From Exiguobacterium acetylicum DSM 20416 (lineage in GTDB: Bacteria; Bacillota; Bacilli; Exiguobacteriales; Exiguobacteriaceae): a stretch of 64,000 nt of DNA. Positions 53,365 to 61,658 of the stretch are shown piece after piece. Under the pieces are notes generated by a model. It had not been told where the DNA came from, ran no database searches, and was given only the letters and a program-made list of their open reading frames with translations. The stretch is from the NCBI RefSeq assembly GCF_000702605.1, contig NZ_JNIR01000001.1:920501-984500 (forward strand), given 5' to 3'. The stretch's first letter is position 1. The number at the start of each line of letters is the position of its first letter. A program made the translations under genes and the position numbers.

Positions 53365-54003
53365 ATGGAAATGATCAAGCTCAAGCAGGTCACGAAAGGG
53401 TATCAAGGTAATCCGTTATTCGCAGACGTTGATTTGACGATTCAAAAAGGAGACATCATTGGTATCACGGGACCAAATGGTTCAGGAAAATCAGTCTTAT
53501 TCAAGATGATTTGCGGCTTCATCCATCCGGACGCGGGAACAATCACCGTCCGGAATGAACAGCTTGGTCCGACACGACGCTTTCCGGAAAACGTCGGCGT
53601 CATCATTGATCGACCGGGTTATATTGCCCACAAATCAGGATTTGAGAACTTAAAGCAGCTAGCGGCGATCCGGAAAGTGATCACAGATGCCGACATCGAA
53701 CAAGCGATGCGGACCGTCGGCTTACAGCCCGGCAATCGCCAGAAAGTCAAACAGTATTCGCTCGGAATGAAACAAAAACTCGCAATCGCGCAAGCCATCA
53801 TGGAACAGCAGGACATCTTGATCTTGGATGAGGCATTCAATGCACTCGATCACGATAGTGTCTTGCGTCTGCGGGAACTCTTATTGTCCTTCAAAAAAGA
53901 AGGAAAGACGATCATCTTGACGAGTCACAATCAACAGGACATCGACGCACTTTGTGACTCCGTCTACCGTATCAATCAGGGGCGGCTCGAGGTTGTCGAA
54001 TAG
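53365..54003 (+). CDS. ABC transporter ATP-binding protein
   Basis: A 212-aa ATPase. Walker A is GPNGSGKS near residue 39, the signature is YSLGMKQKLAIAQA, Walker B is ILILDEAFNALD and the switch His is in LTSHNQQD. Export-type, single domain. GGGAGGA precedes the ATG. It closes the PadR-HAAS-permease-permease-ATPase operon, probably for a drug, peptide or lipid. Confidence 0.9.
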   Translation: MEMIKLKQVTKGYQGNPLFADVDLTIQKGDIIGITGPNGSGKSVLFKMICGFIHPDAGTITVRNEQLGPTRRFPENVGVIIDRPGYIAHKSGFENLKQLAAIRKVITDADIEQAMRTVGLQPGNRQKVKQYSLGMKQKLAIAQAIMEQQDILILDEAFNALDHDSVLRLRELLLSFKKEGKTIILTSHNQQDIDALCDSVYRINQGRLEVVE

Positions 54004-54034
54004 AGTGTGAAAAGAATTGAGAGAAAATCAAATG

Positions 54035-54070
54035 ATGCTTATTTTATTGCAAATGCAATAAAATAAGCAT
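54035..54070. promoter_or_regulatory. 36-bp perfect palindrome before the marR gene
   Basis: Two 17-bp arms (ATGCTTATTTTATTGCA and its reverse complement) flank two A residues. It lies 48-83 bp upstream of the MarR start and covers the expected promoter, which fits an operator for autorepression. It could also act as a weak terminator of the ABC operon, though no T-run follows. Confidence 0.6.
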
Positions 54071-54117
54071 ATCCTTTAAATAGGTCTTTTATTAAACGAT
54101 TAAAAGGAGTTTGAAAA

Positions 54118-54570
54118 ATGAAGGAGATTCTTCGTGAAATTGGTATGATTGCACGTGCTCTTGACTCAATAAGTAATTTAGAGTTCAAAGAATTACAACT
54201 TTCTAAAGGACAATATGTCTACATCGTTAGAATATGTGAGAATCCAGGAATCATTCAGGAACAATTAATTGATTTGATTAAAGTAGACCGTTCAACAGCA
54301 ACTAGAGTACTACAAAAATTAGAAAAAAATGGACTGATCGAAAAAAGAAGCAACTTGGAAAATAAAAAAAATAAAAATCTTTTTGCAACAGAACAAGGGA
54401 AGGCGATTTATAAATTAATTATTAGAGAACATGAATATTCTAATGAAGTAGCGTTAAGTGGTTTTAAAGAGAAGGAAATCGAGGCGGTATTTCGTTATGT
54501 ACAACGTATTCGTAAAAATATCGAAAAAGATTGGGAACAAGTCAAAAAAGGACATAAGCGAAATTACTAA
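54118..54570 (+). CDS. MarR-family regulator
   Basis: A 150-aa winged-helix protein (LSKGQYVYIVRICENPGI, LIKVDRSTATRVLQKLEKN, RSNLENKKNKNLFATEQGK). The DNA is more AT-rich than the neighbouring ABC operon, suggesting separate acquisition together with the acetyltransferase that follows by 20 bp. A long palindrome upstream is its probable operator. Ligand unknown. Confidence 0.87.
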   Translation: MKEILREIGMIARALDSISNLEFKELQLSKGQYVYIVRICENPGIIQEQLIDLIKVDRSTATRVLQKLEKNGLIEKRSNLENKKNKNLFATEQGKAIYKLIIREHEYSNEVALSGFKEKEIEAVFRYVQRIRKNIEKDWEQVKKGHKRNY

Positions 54571-54590
54571 ACAGAGAGGTGAAGAGATAG

Positions 54591-55112
54591 ATGGAAACAA
54601 AAATTAAATTGTGTGGTTTAGATGATGTCTATACATTACAAACACTTAGCATCGAAACCTTTAAAGAAACGTTTGAAGCTGATAACACGGAAACAGATTT
54701 ACAGAATTATTTAGATAAAGCGTATTCGCTTGAAAAATTGAAAGCTGAGATTCAAGAAAAATTTTCACATTTTTATTTTCTTTATATTGGTCGTGAAGTG
54801 GCAGGATATATCAAAGTCAATACTAAATCTGCTCAAACTGAGGCAATGAGCGATGACTCACTTGAGATTGAACGGATTTATTTGAGACGATCGTATCAAC
54901 AGCATGGCTTAGGCAAGCTTTTGATGAACCATGTTTTTCAATTGGCAAAAGAGAATGATATGAAGGCGATTTGGTTAGGTGTATGGGAACGCAATACTAA
55001 AGCTATTTCGTTTTATGAAAAACATGGTTTTGCCCAAACAGGACAACATTCATTTTTCATGGGAGAAGATGAACAAATCGATTGGATTATGACAAAGGAA
55101 CTTTCTTATTAA
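54591..55112 (+). CDS. GNAT-family acetyltransferase, PaiA-like
   Basis: A 173-aa N-acetyltransferase. The acetyl-CoA binding motif is RRSYQQHGLGKLLMNHVF, after EIERIYL, and the C-terminal strand has LGVWERNTKAISFYEKHGF. It resembles polyamine acetyltransferases of the PaiA type. Controlled presumably by the MarR gene upstream. The substrate is inferred. Confidence 0.8.
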   Translation: METKIKLCGLDDVYTLQTLSIETFKETFEADNTETDLQNYLDKAYSLEKLKAEIQEKFSHFYFLYIGREVAGYIKVNTKSAQTEAMSDDSLEIERIYLRRSYQQHGLGKLLMNHVFQLAKENDMKAIWLGVWERNTKAISFYEKHGFAQTGQHSFFMGEDEQIDWIMTKELSY

Positions 55113-55120
55113 CGACGATC

Positions 55121-55162
55121 AAATAAAAGGTAGTGGAACATAGTCCACTACCTTTTATTTGA
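55121..55162. terminator. Bidirectional terminator
   Basis: Perfect 18-bp stem (CAAATAAAAGGTAGTGGA and its reverse complement) with a 6-nt loop, between the convergent GNAT and TerC genes. Confidence 0.92.
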
Positions 55163-55188
55163 CAATGCAATTTAATTAATCAGTGTTT

Positions 55189-56094
55189 TTATTTTCCAGG
55201 CTTCGTCTTGTAGAAGCTATAGAAGACGCTGATTAGAATGACGAGAACGATCGTACCGAGTGACATCCAGATTGGCATTTTGTAGACGTCACTGAAGATC
55301 ATCTTCGCTCCGATGAAGACGAGCATGAAGCTAAGACCGTGTTTCAAGTAATAGAAACGATCAATCAAGTTCGCGAGGACGAAGTAGAGACTACGGAGTC
55401 CAAGAATCGCCATGATGTTCGCATAGAAGATGATGAACGGATCACGCGAGTACGCGAAGCTTGCTGCGACCGAGTCAACGGCGAAGACGATATCCGAGAT
55501 CTCGATGAAGACGAGCGCGATCAAGAGTGGCGTGAAGAACAGTTTCCCATCAATTCGTTTTGCGAACTTACCAGACGAGATGTCTTGCGTGATCGGTAAA
55601 CGTTTCTCTAACCAACGAATCGTTTTGTTTTCTTCGAGCGACGTCTCTTGACCGATGTTCTTGTACATCATCCAACCCGTGTAGACGAGGAACGCTCCGA
55701 AGATGTAGTACACCCAAGCGAAATTCTCAAGCAACGAAACACCAGCGACGATGAAGATGACGCGGAAGAAGATTGCACCAAGAATACCCCAGAATAAGAC
55801 TTTGTGCTGGTACTTCAATGGAATCGCGAAGTATGCGAAGACGAGTGAGAAGACGAAGACGTTATCAATCGCGAGAGCCTTCTCGATGAAATAAACGCTC
55901 GTATATTCGATCGCAGCGGAGCTACCTTGATCGAAGTAGAGCCAGCCACCGAAAGCGACGGCAATCGCGATCCAGACGAACGTCCACGTCCAGGCCTCCC
56001 GAAGCGAAACTTCATGTGCCTTACGATGGAAGACTCCAAGGTCAAGGGCGAGCATGATGATAACGATGGCTAGAAAAGCAATGAGTAGTGTCAA
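55189..56094 (-). CDS. TerC family integral membrane protein
   Basis: A 301-aa protein with about eight transmembrane segments. The conserved acidic metal-site regions are FIEKALAIDNVFVFSLVF and VFIEISDIVFAVDSVAA. TerC/Alx proteins export Mn(II) or support tellurite resistance and protein secretion. No yybP-ykoY manganese riboswitch is evident in the short leader. CCTCC on the plus strand marks its ribosome site. Confidence 0.9.
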   Translation of the reverse strand: MTLLIAFLAIVIIMLALDLGVFHRKAHEVSLREAWTWTFVWIAIAVAFGGWLYFDQGSSAAIEYTSVYFIEKALAIDNVFVFSLVFAYFAIPLKYQHKVLFWGILGAIFFRVIFIVAGVSLLENFAWVYYIFGAFLVYTGWMMYKNIGQETSLEENKTIRWLEKRLPITQDISSGKFAKRIDGKLFFTPLLIALVFIEISDIVFAVDSVAASFAYSRDPFIIFYANIMAILGLRSLYFVLANLIDRFYYLKHGLSFMLVFIGAKMIFSDVYKMPIWMSLGTIVLVILISVFYSFYKTKPGK

Positions 56095-56249
56095 CAGCGC
56101 TTCCTCCTTTAAGGTAATTGTTATCTTGAATTTATTATAAGGTCATAAGAACTTAAAAGTAAAGGAATAAATGTTCGGAATGTGCGATTGGTTAAAAAAC
56201 AATCCTCGAAAGTGGACAAATGTATTCGATATTATTTGCAGTGAAACGA

Positions 56250-56286
56250 CATGAAACCCAGCTCCAAAAGGAGACTGGGTTTCATG
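56250..56286. terminator. Bidirectional terminator
   Basis: CATGAAACCCAG and CTGGGTTTCATG pair over 12 bp with an inner CTCC/GGAG stem. It lies downstream of the minus-strand LLM gene that ends at 56313. Confidence 0.85.
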
Positions 56287-56312
56287 CATGTTACTTTTAA
56301 TTATATAAGTCA

Positions 56313-57263
56313 TCATGATAAGGGAGGGAAATGTGGCACGACGTACGTTCCGAGTTCATCGATGACATCTTCCGCTGATCGCTCACCGTCGAATAGGGCG
56401 AAGAACAGATGATTGACGCCAAGCTCGCGGTACAATTCCAGCAACTCGATCAGTCGATTGCGCCCGATCCGAAAACCGAGTCGAATCGGTGTCGCTTCTT
56501 CATTTGGATCCGCGGACAGGTCAAGATGCATCGGCATAGAAAACGGGCGAAACGTTGTATTACCGGCTGCTTGACTCGCGGCACGCCATTGCTCGATGGC
56601 ACGTGCTTGTTCGAACGGTCCTTGCGGATAATACATCCAGCCGTCGCCGTTTTTTGCGAGCCAGTCCATATCCTGCTGTGCGAAACCCGTGATCATCGTC
56701 GGGATTTTTTTCTTTGGTCGTGGCACGAGTGTCGCACCACGAACTTCTCCATACGTCGAATCAATTTGCGGATAGTCTTCATATAAAGCTTGCTCCATCA
56801 CTTGCAGTGCTTCCTTGAACTGAGCACCACGGCTCGGATGATCGACACCGAGTCCATGGAAGTCGGCTTGCCGGTCACCGGACGAAACACCGAGAATCAA
56901 ACGTTCCGGGAACAAGGCATCAATCGTCGCGACTTCCTTCGCAGAGCGTAACGGATGACGGAGCGGCAGGACGAGTGCTGACGTTCCAAGGGCGATTTGT
57001 TTCGTTTGGCTGAGAAGATGCGTCCCGTATATCAGCATGTCATGAATCTGTCCGACAGCCGGATCAAGAAAATAAGGATCCTTCAATAAGACGTCGCGTA
57101 GCCAGAGTGTCGTAAAACCATAGTTCTCTGCTTTTTGTGCGAGCTCGACTTGATTGGCAAGCGTCGGCGTTCGCATCTTGAAATTCTCGAGCGGGACGTG
57201 GAGACCGAGCGTGAGCTCGCCCTCCCGGTACATCCGCTGATAACTTGCATGATCGTTAAACAT
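56313..57263 (-). CDS. LLM-class flavin-dependent oxidoreductase
   Basis: A 316-aa protein of the bacterial luciferase-like monooxygenase family, using reduced flavin (FMN). Recognisable stretches are TLGLHVPLENF, YGFTTLWLRDVLL, LGTSALVLPLRHPL and RLILGVSSGDR. AAGGAGG precedes ATG 57263; the longer frame to 57347 overlaps the MFS gene. It follows the MFS exporter by 11 bp, so the two form an operon divergent from the HxlR regulator, suggesting a detoxification role. Confidence 0.85.
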   Translation of the reverse strand: MFNDHASYQRMYREGELTLGLHVPLENFKMRTPTLANQVELAQKAENYGFTTLWLRDVLLKDPYFLDPAVGQIHDMLIYGTHLLSQTKQIALGTSALVLPLRHPLRSAKEVATIDALFPERLILGVSSGDRQADFHGLGVDHPSRGAQFKEALQVMEQALYEDYPQIDSTYGEVRGATLVPRPKKKIPTMITGFAQQDMDWLAKNGDGWMYYPQGPFEQARAIEQWRAASQAAGNTTFRPFSMPMHLDLSADPNEEATPIRLGFRIGRNRLIELLELYRELGVNHLFFALFDGERSAEDVIDELGTYVVPHFPPLS

Positions 57264-57274
57264 AGTAGTCCTCC

Positions 57275-58477
57275 TTATTGATGTTCGAGACGACGCGAGA
57301 CACCTGTCAAGATGACGGCAAGAATGACCATGATCCCGCCGACCCATGGCGTGTGGACGAGACCGATCGTATCGGTGACGAGACCACCGATCGTTGCTCC
57401 GAGTGCGATGCCGATATTGAAAGCTGCGATATTCAAGGCAGATGCAACATCGACTGCTGCTGGGACATATTTTTCAGCCAACTGGACGATATAGAGCTGG
57501 AGTCCAGGGACGTTCATGAACGCAAGGAGTCCCATCAAGATGATACCGATGATACCGGCGACCTTGAATGGAATCATGAACGAGAGGGCGATCATGACGA
57601 TGGCATGGATAATGAACATATAGAACAACGCTTTAATCGGATTACCGTTCGCGAGTTTTCCGCCGACCGTGTTTCCGATCGCAACCGCGATTCCGTAGAC
57701 GAGCAGAATAATACTGATCAAGCTGGGACTGATTTTCGTGACGTCCTGCATGATTGGTGTCAAGTACGTAAAGGCGACGAACGTTCCACCGTAACCGAGG
57801 GCCGTGATCAAGAAGCCGAGCATCAAGCGTCCGTTCGTCAACAGTTTGAACATGTCGGAGAACTTAGCAGGTGGTGATTGTTTCAAGTCTTTTGGAATCA
57901 AGAAGAAACTTGCGATGATCGCGATGATGCCGAGTGCAGCAACCGCGAAGAACGTCGCGCGCCAGCCGAATGATTGACCGATGAATGTTCCGAGTGGTAC
58001 ACCTGTGACCGTTGCGACTGTCAGACCCGTGAACATCAAGGCGATGGCACTCGCTTTTTTATGCTCCGGTACGAGCTGGACGGCAATCGTCGCACCGATT
58101 GAGAAGAAAACACCGTGCGAGAAAGCAGTGATGAAACGGGCAACGATCAACAATTCAAACGTCGGTGAAATCGCGGAAACGAGGTTACCAGCGATGAAGA
58201 CGACCATCAATGCCATCAGTAACGTTTTCCGGTTCATTCGGTTCGTAAGTGCCGTCAGGATGGGTGCACCGACGGCAACACCGATCGCGTAACCAGAAAT
58301 GATGAGACCTGCGAGTGTGATACCGATATTTAAGTCACCAGCAATCGCTGCGAGCAGTCCGACCGGAACGAATTCCGTCGTACCGATCCCAAAGGCGCTG
58401 ATGGCTAAGGCAAGTAGGGCAAGTCCGCCGTTTCTTGGGACCTGTTCCTCCTGGATCTGTGAGTTTAATTGATTCAT
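57275..58477 (-). CDS. MFS transporter, DHA1-type exporter
   Basis: A 400-aa protein with 12 transmembrane segments (the first is LALLALAISAFGIGTTEFVP). MFS features seen are the loop-2 motif region NRMNRKTLL and GFxAGxxxGVPLG-like TVTGVPLGTFIGQS of antiporters. AGGAGG precedes the ATG. Paired with an LLM oxidoreductase and a divergent HxlR regulator. The substrate is probably a reactive electrophile or drug, by inference. Confidence 0.88.
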   Translation of the reverse strand: MNQLNSQIQEEQVPRNGGLALLALAISAFGIGTTEFVPVGLLAAIAGDLNIGITLAGLIISGYAIGVAVGAPILTALTNRMNRKTLLMALMVVFIAGNLVSAISPTFELLIVARFITAFSHGVFFSIGATIAVQLVPEHKKASAIALMFTGLTVATVTGVPLGTFIGQSFGWRATFFAVAALGIIAIIASFFLIPKDLKQSPPAKFSDMFKLLTNGRLMLGFLITALGYGGTFVAFTYLTPIMQDVTKISPSLISIILLVYGIAVAIGNTVGGKLANGNPIKALFYMFIIHAIVMIALSFMIPFKVAGIIGIILMGLLAFMNVPGLQLYIVQLAEKYVPAAVDVASALNIAAFNIGIALGATIGGLVTDTIGLVHTPWVGGIMVILAVILTGVSRRLEHQ

Positions 58478-58581
58478 GGGGATTCCTCCTAAAAATGATT
58501 TCAGTAGGGATCGTGTCCGGTGGGCCCGACCGAACGTGATCCGATTGACATGACCCCAGCATAACCGGGGTGTTTCATTTC

Positions 58582-58758
58582 GGGAAGTACGTACTTTAAA
58601 GTGCGATAGGCACTAAAAAGTACCCTACTCCTTCATTTAGATGCAAGGTCTAAAAGGAGGTTGTACTTTCCGTTGACAATTGCTATCATATAGCCAGCCA
58701 ATCCGCTTGGGAAGTACGCACTTTCAAGTACGGTAGGCACTAAAAAGTGCCTATGCTC
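58582..58758. promoter_or_regulatory. Duplicated HxlR operator block in the divergent promoter region
   Basis: Two related blocks of about 48 bp (58582-58629 and 58709-58756) share GGGAAGTAC, a CACTTT/TACTTT with AAGT, and GGCACTAAAAAGT. Each contains palindromic GTACTTT/AAAGT elements as in HxlR-type operators. They flank the start regions of the MFS gene (left) and the hxlR gene (right). A TTGACA at 58673 lies between them. Confidence 0.6.
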
Positions 58759-58788
58759 TCAACGGAATCACGAAAGGATGGAACGAAC

Positions 58789-59118
58789 ATGCCATACAAT
58801 ATCCCAGTCGAAGCGACACTCGAAGTTATCGGTGGAAAGTGGAAGGTCGTCATCATGTGTCATTTGATTAAAGGCGAGCGTCGGACAAGTGAGCTTCGCA
58901 AGCTGATGCCGACGATCACGCAAAAAATGCTGACGCAACAATTGCGGGAGTTAGAAGAAGATGGCGTCATCATCCGGACGGTCTTTGAACAAGTCCCACC
59001 AAAAGTCGTCTACTCGTTATCCGAGTATGGCTGGTCGCTGAAGCCGATACTTGACGCGATGTGCGCGTGGGGAGAAGGACATATCGATTTGACAGGTGGA
59101 GAAGTCGTCTCGTCATGA
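58789..59118 (+). CDS. HxlR-family regulator
   Basis: A 109-aa winged-helix protein (VIGGKWKVVIMCHLIKGERR, LRKLMPTITQKMLTQQLREL, YSLSEYGWSLKPILDAMCAW). Many HxlR sensors use an N-terminal cysteine before PVE; here the position reads YNIPVE, so that cysteine is absent, but C24 and the Cys near residue 95 remain. It probably represses the divergent MFS-LLM operon and itself through the duplicated blocks. AAAGGATGG lies upstream. Confidence 0.88.
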   Translation: MPYNIPVEATLEVIGGKWKVVIMCHLIKGERRTSELRKLMPTITQKMLTQQLRELEEDGVIIRTVFEQVPPKVVYSLSEYGWSLKPILDAMCAWGEGHIDLTGGEVVSS

Positions 59119-59123
59119 CGAAC

Positions 59124-59155
59124 AAAAGTGAGTCTCGCCTGAGGCTCACTTTTTT
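59124..59155 (+). terminator. Rho-independent terminator
   Basis: AAAAGTGAGTCTC pairs with GAGGCTCACTTTT (one mismatch) with a 4-nt loop and extra T, 6 bp after the hxlR stop. Confidence 0.88.
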
Positions 59156-59184
59156 GAGTACATCATATGCAGGGGGAGAAAAAG

Positions 59185-59802
59185 ATGGAGCAACCAATCG
59201 TTCAGTTCGATTCGATTACCATTAGTTTTGAGGATAAAGCAGGTAGACGCCAGTCAATCGATGAGTTTGCACAAGGATTCGAGCATGGCATCTTATTTTT
59301 CGGTCATCCACCGGAAACTAGCGACATCAAAGTCGTCCTTGATTTGAAGACGAACTTTGGTGAACGGACGTTTCGGTTTAACTTTTACCGGATGGACCGG
59401 GCAATCGGTTATTATCTAATCGATGGGTTGGTTTGGAAATGGGTCATCTTGTGGGAATGGTATTACCAGGAGAGTTATCAATCGGGTGAGTCCTACCATA
59501 TCAATCGTCCAAAGGAAGGACTTCGTGATTTTTATCGACAAATCGATATACAAAATGAGACATGTTCAAATGATTATTTAGAGTCGGGCATTTACGAGGA
59601 GGACGTATCGTGTACGGATAGTTATACAAATTTTGAGAACCTAGATTGGGTCACCGAAGGAGATCCGATTAATACATTAGAACGGATGCGGAACCAAGGT
59701 GTCTTTTTCGAGTATTACTTTAAGGTCTGGATCGACTTAGAGCATTCATTGCCCGCGATTCGACGAGTCATCGATGCGTTATCTATACATACACCTGAAT
59801 AA
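59185..59802 (+). CDS. Hypothetical protein
   Basis: A 205-aa soluble acidic protein rich in aromatic residues (KWVILWEWYYQES, FFEYYFKVWIDLE). The start at 59185 is chosen because AGGGGG lies 8 nt upstream; ATG 59167 would include that site. No signal peptide or membrane segment. No family recognised; in style it resembles the array proteins of the 16-26 kb region. Confidence 0.5.
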   Translation: MEQPIVQFDSITISFEDKAGRRQSIDEFAQGFEHGILFFGHPPETSDIKVVLDLKTNFGERTFRFNFYRMDRAIGYYLIDGLVWKWVILWEWYYQESYQSGESYHINRPKEGLRDFYRQIDIQNETCSNDYLESGIYEEDVSCTDSYTNFENLDWVTEGDPINTLERMRNQGVFFEYYFKVWIDLEHSLPAIRRVIDALSIHTPE

Positions 59803-59817
59803 TACTTGAATGAAACG

Positions 59818-59858
59818 AGCACCGCTCCCTCTGTCGTCGACAGAAGGAGCGGTGCTTT
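59818..59858. terminator. Bidirectional terminator
   Basis: Perfect 11-bp stem AGCACCGCTCC / GGAGCGGTGCT with an inner stem in the 17-nt loop, between convergent genes. Confidence 0.85.
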
Positions 59859-59860
59859 GG

Positions 59861-60163
59861 TTAAAACGCTTTACGTTGACCTTTTAGAATCGTCTGTTGC
59901 AGAGGACCAAAGTCCCCTGGAACCGTCCGTTCCATGAACAGGTACGGTTTTCCATCGACGATGAATTTTCGATCTCCAAGATACTCGAAGTGGCGACCGT
60001 CATCCTTTAATCTTCGCTTAACAGCTTGAATATGATCTTCATGATGGATGAACCGCTCGTTAAACGTCATGACGATATTTCCTTTTTTGAATCCGAGTAA
60101 GAAGACATAGTAGAACCAATATCCAACGAGACAAATACCAACGGTCAATAACAAATCATACAT
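59861..60163 (-). CDS. Small membrane-anchored protein, unknown
   Basis: A 100-aa protein with one N-terminal hydrophobic helix (LLLTVGICLVGYWFYYVFLL) and a cytoplasmic or surface part (FEYLGDRKFIVDGKPYLFME). AAAGGAG precedes the ATG. No family recognised. Confidence 0.58.
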   Translation of the reverse strand: MYDLLLTVGICLVGYWFYYVFLLGFKKGNIVMTFNERFIHHEDHIQAVKRRLKDDGRHFEYLGDRKFIVDGKPYLFMERTVPGDFGPLQQTILKGQRKAF

Positions 60164-60246
60164 GTGTGTCGAGCTCCTTTCGTGTATACAGATTTTTACG
60201 AATATTTATGTAAAAAGATTCAATCAATTTCAATTAAAAGTAAAAA

Positions 60247-60272
60247 AGTATTCATCCGAAGATGAATACTCG
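60247..60272 (-). terminator. Terminator of the tnpB-split gene
   Basis: AGTATTCATC and GATGAATACT pair perfectly around a CGAA loop, followed on the minus strand by a run of six T, right after the stop at 60273. Confidence 0.75.
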
Positions 60273-60430
60273 TTATTTTTGAGCGATGTATCTCTTTTGA
60301 TCGAAATCATATTTAAATTCAACGATCATCCAATCATCACCCGTTGGATTCCGATACGAGTAAAAGAGCGATGTCTGTTTTTCTGGATACTCGACTGTAT
60401 TGTCATTATAGGCTTTTCCGATCTTAGATT

Positions 60431-60600
60431 GACACTCCCACGGCTAAAGCCGCAAGCCCACACCGTTGGTGAGGGTGGGATTCTCAAGTGCTTGGCGGAC
60501 TCAATCCATTTCTGCTTCGTCCGAGCCTTGAGGTAGGGGTGTGCCATCACCCCTCCTGAGACAGACCGTATAGGTTCTCAGGCTGATGGACTGTTACCAT
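60431..60600 (-). ncRNA. Putative omegaRNA (reRNA) overlapping the right end of the TnpB element
   Basis: In IS605-type elements the TnpB guide RNA derives from the 3-prime end of tnpB and the right end. The expected structured right-end sequence is present here, ending GAATCCCACCC...GGGCTTGCGGC...GTGGGAGTGTCA on the minus strand. The guide would be the flanking DNA past 60431, that is, part of the split gene. Exact ends are inferred. Confidence 0.55.
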
Positions 60601-61658
60601 CCATCACAGGTGCGTATCGAATGTTCATCGCACCGACGGTGGGTGTCCCGATGTCCTTTAAACCCACAGGCACACGTGTAGACCCTATCCCTCACCTTGT
60701 TCCTGACGGAACAGGATGGGCAGGTCTGACTCGTGTAGGCGGGGTTCACATACTCAACCTTGATGCCCGACAAGGCGGCTTTGTATTCGATGAAGGACGC
60801 GAGACGATAGAACGACCATGAGTGGAGGTTCTGGTTGTTTTTACGGCTTGTTCTTGCCGTCTGTCGGATGTTCGCCAAGAGTTCGAGGCGAATGACAGAG
60901 ATTTTCTTCTGTCTTGCAAAATCGACGATGGCTCGGCTGACCTTGTGGTCCTTGTCCCGCATCCACCGCTGTTCCTTCTGATTGCGTCGTTTGATAGCCT
61001 TCGGCTTCTTCTTTTTGCCGAGTGCCTTCCGTTCCGCACGGAACTTGCGTTTCATATACTTGTTCTTACGACCGTTCCCGAAGAAACGGGTCGTGTCGTC
61101 ATCGGTGACGGCGACCGCCGGCACTTTTAGTCCGAGGTCAACCCCCATCAGCCGCACCCCCGTCCGAGGAACGGTCGGGACATGGACGGAAATCTGAGCG
61201 ATCCACTTCCTTCCCTTCTTCGTGACCCTGAGCGTCCCGAGTTTGTTGGCAAGGAGTCGGGTATTCCGATTGTCCTTGTCAACCATGGCAGCACGGAATC
61301 GCATCTTCACGGACTTCCCGTCCATCCAAACGGGGAAGGAGATGCTCTCGAAGTCGAAGGAATAGTTCTGATTGTTCCAGACGCAGACCGGCTTTTTGAG
61401 GACAGGGATGCGTTTGAAATCCTCTTTCCTCGCCTTCTTGTAGATGCCGACGGCATCTCCTGCGAGTTGGTTCTTCACGGCGCTCGGAAGGGGGGTGTCG
61501 ATGTCCTTGCTCGACCACCTCTTCCCGTCCTCGGAGGCGACCATGTTCGCCACGACTCGGTTGGCGGTCTGGATATAGGTCTTGCCCATCCTTTTTAGGA
61601 TGGCATCCTGACGACGCGTGGCATAGATTCGAACTTCTACCGTGACGACTTGACTCAT
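60594..61658 (-). CDS. tnpB: TnpB RNA-guided nuclease with frameshifted C-terminus
   Basis: A 354-aa TnpB. RuvC-I Asp is in LMGVDLGLKVPAVAV, RuvC-II Glu in VIRLELLANI, the zinc finger is CPSCSVRNKVRDRVYTCACG, and RuvC-III Asp in FKGHRDT. Immediately after this Asp a 4-bp tandem duplication (GGTG twice on the plus strand, 60638-60645) changes the frame; the original continuation VGAMNIRYAPVMDGNSPS is still readable in the other frame. AAGGAGG precedes ATG 61658. The nuclease core is complete but the tail is altered, so activity is doubtful. Confidence 0.85.
   Translation of the reverse strand: MSQVVTVEVRIYATRRQDAILKRMGKTYIQTANRVVANMVASEDGKRWSSKDIDTPLPSAVKNQLAGDAVGIYKKARKEDFKRIPVLKKPVCVWNNQNYSFDFESISFPVWMDGKSVKMRFRAAMVDKDNRNTRLLANKLGTLRVTKKGRKWIAQISVHVPTVPRTGVRLMGVDLGLKVPAVAVTDDDTTRFFGNGRKNKYMKRKFRAERKALGKKKKPKAIKRRNQKEQRWMRDKDHKVSRAIVDFARQKKISVIRLELLANIRQTARTSRKNNQNLHSWSFYRLASFIEYKAALSGIKVEYVNPAYTSQTCPSCSVRNKVRDRVYTCACGFKGHRDTHRRCDEHSIRTCDGW

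Noticed and set aside
56095-56250. yybP-ykoY manganese riboswitch before terC
   Set aside because: The leader is short and I could not find the paired stem layout of that riboswitch.
57278-57877. 199-codon plus-strand ORF antisense to the MFS gene
   Set aside because: Highly biased Asp/Arg composition, typical of a shadow frame of a membrane protein gene.
61182-61598. 138-codon plus-strand ORF antisense to tnpB
   Set aside because: Shadow of the well-supported TnpB frame; no ribosome site.
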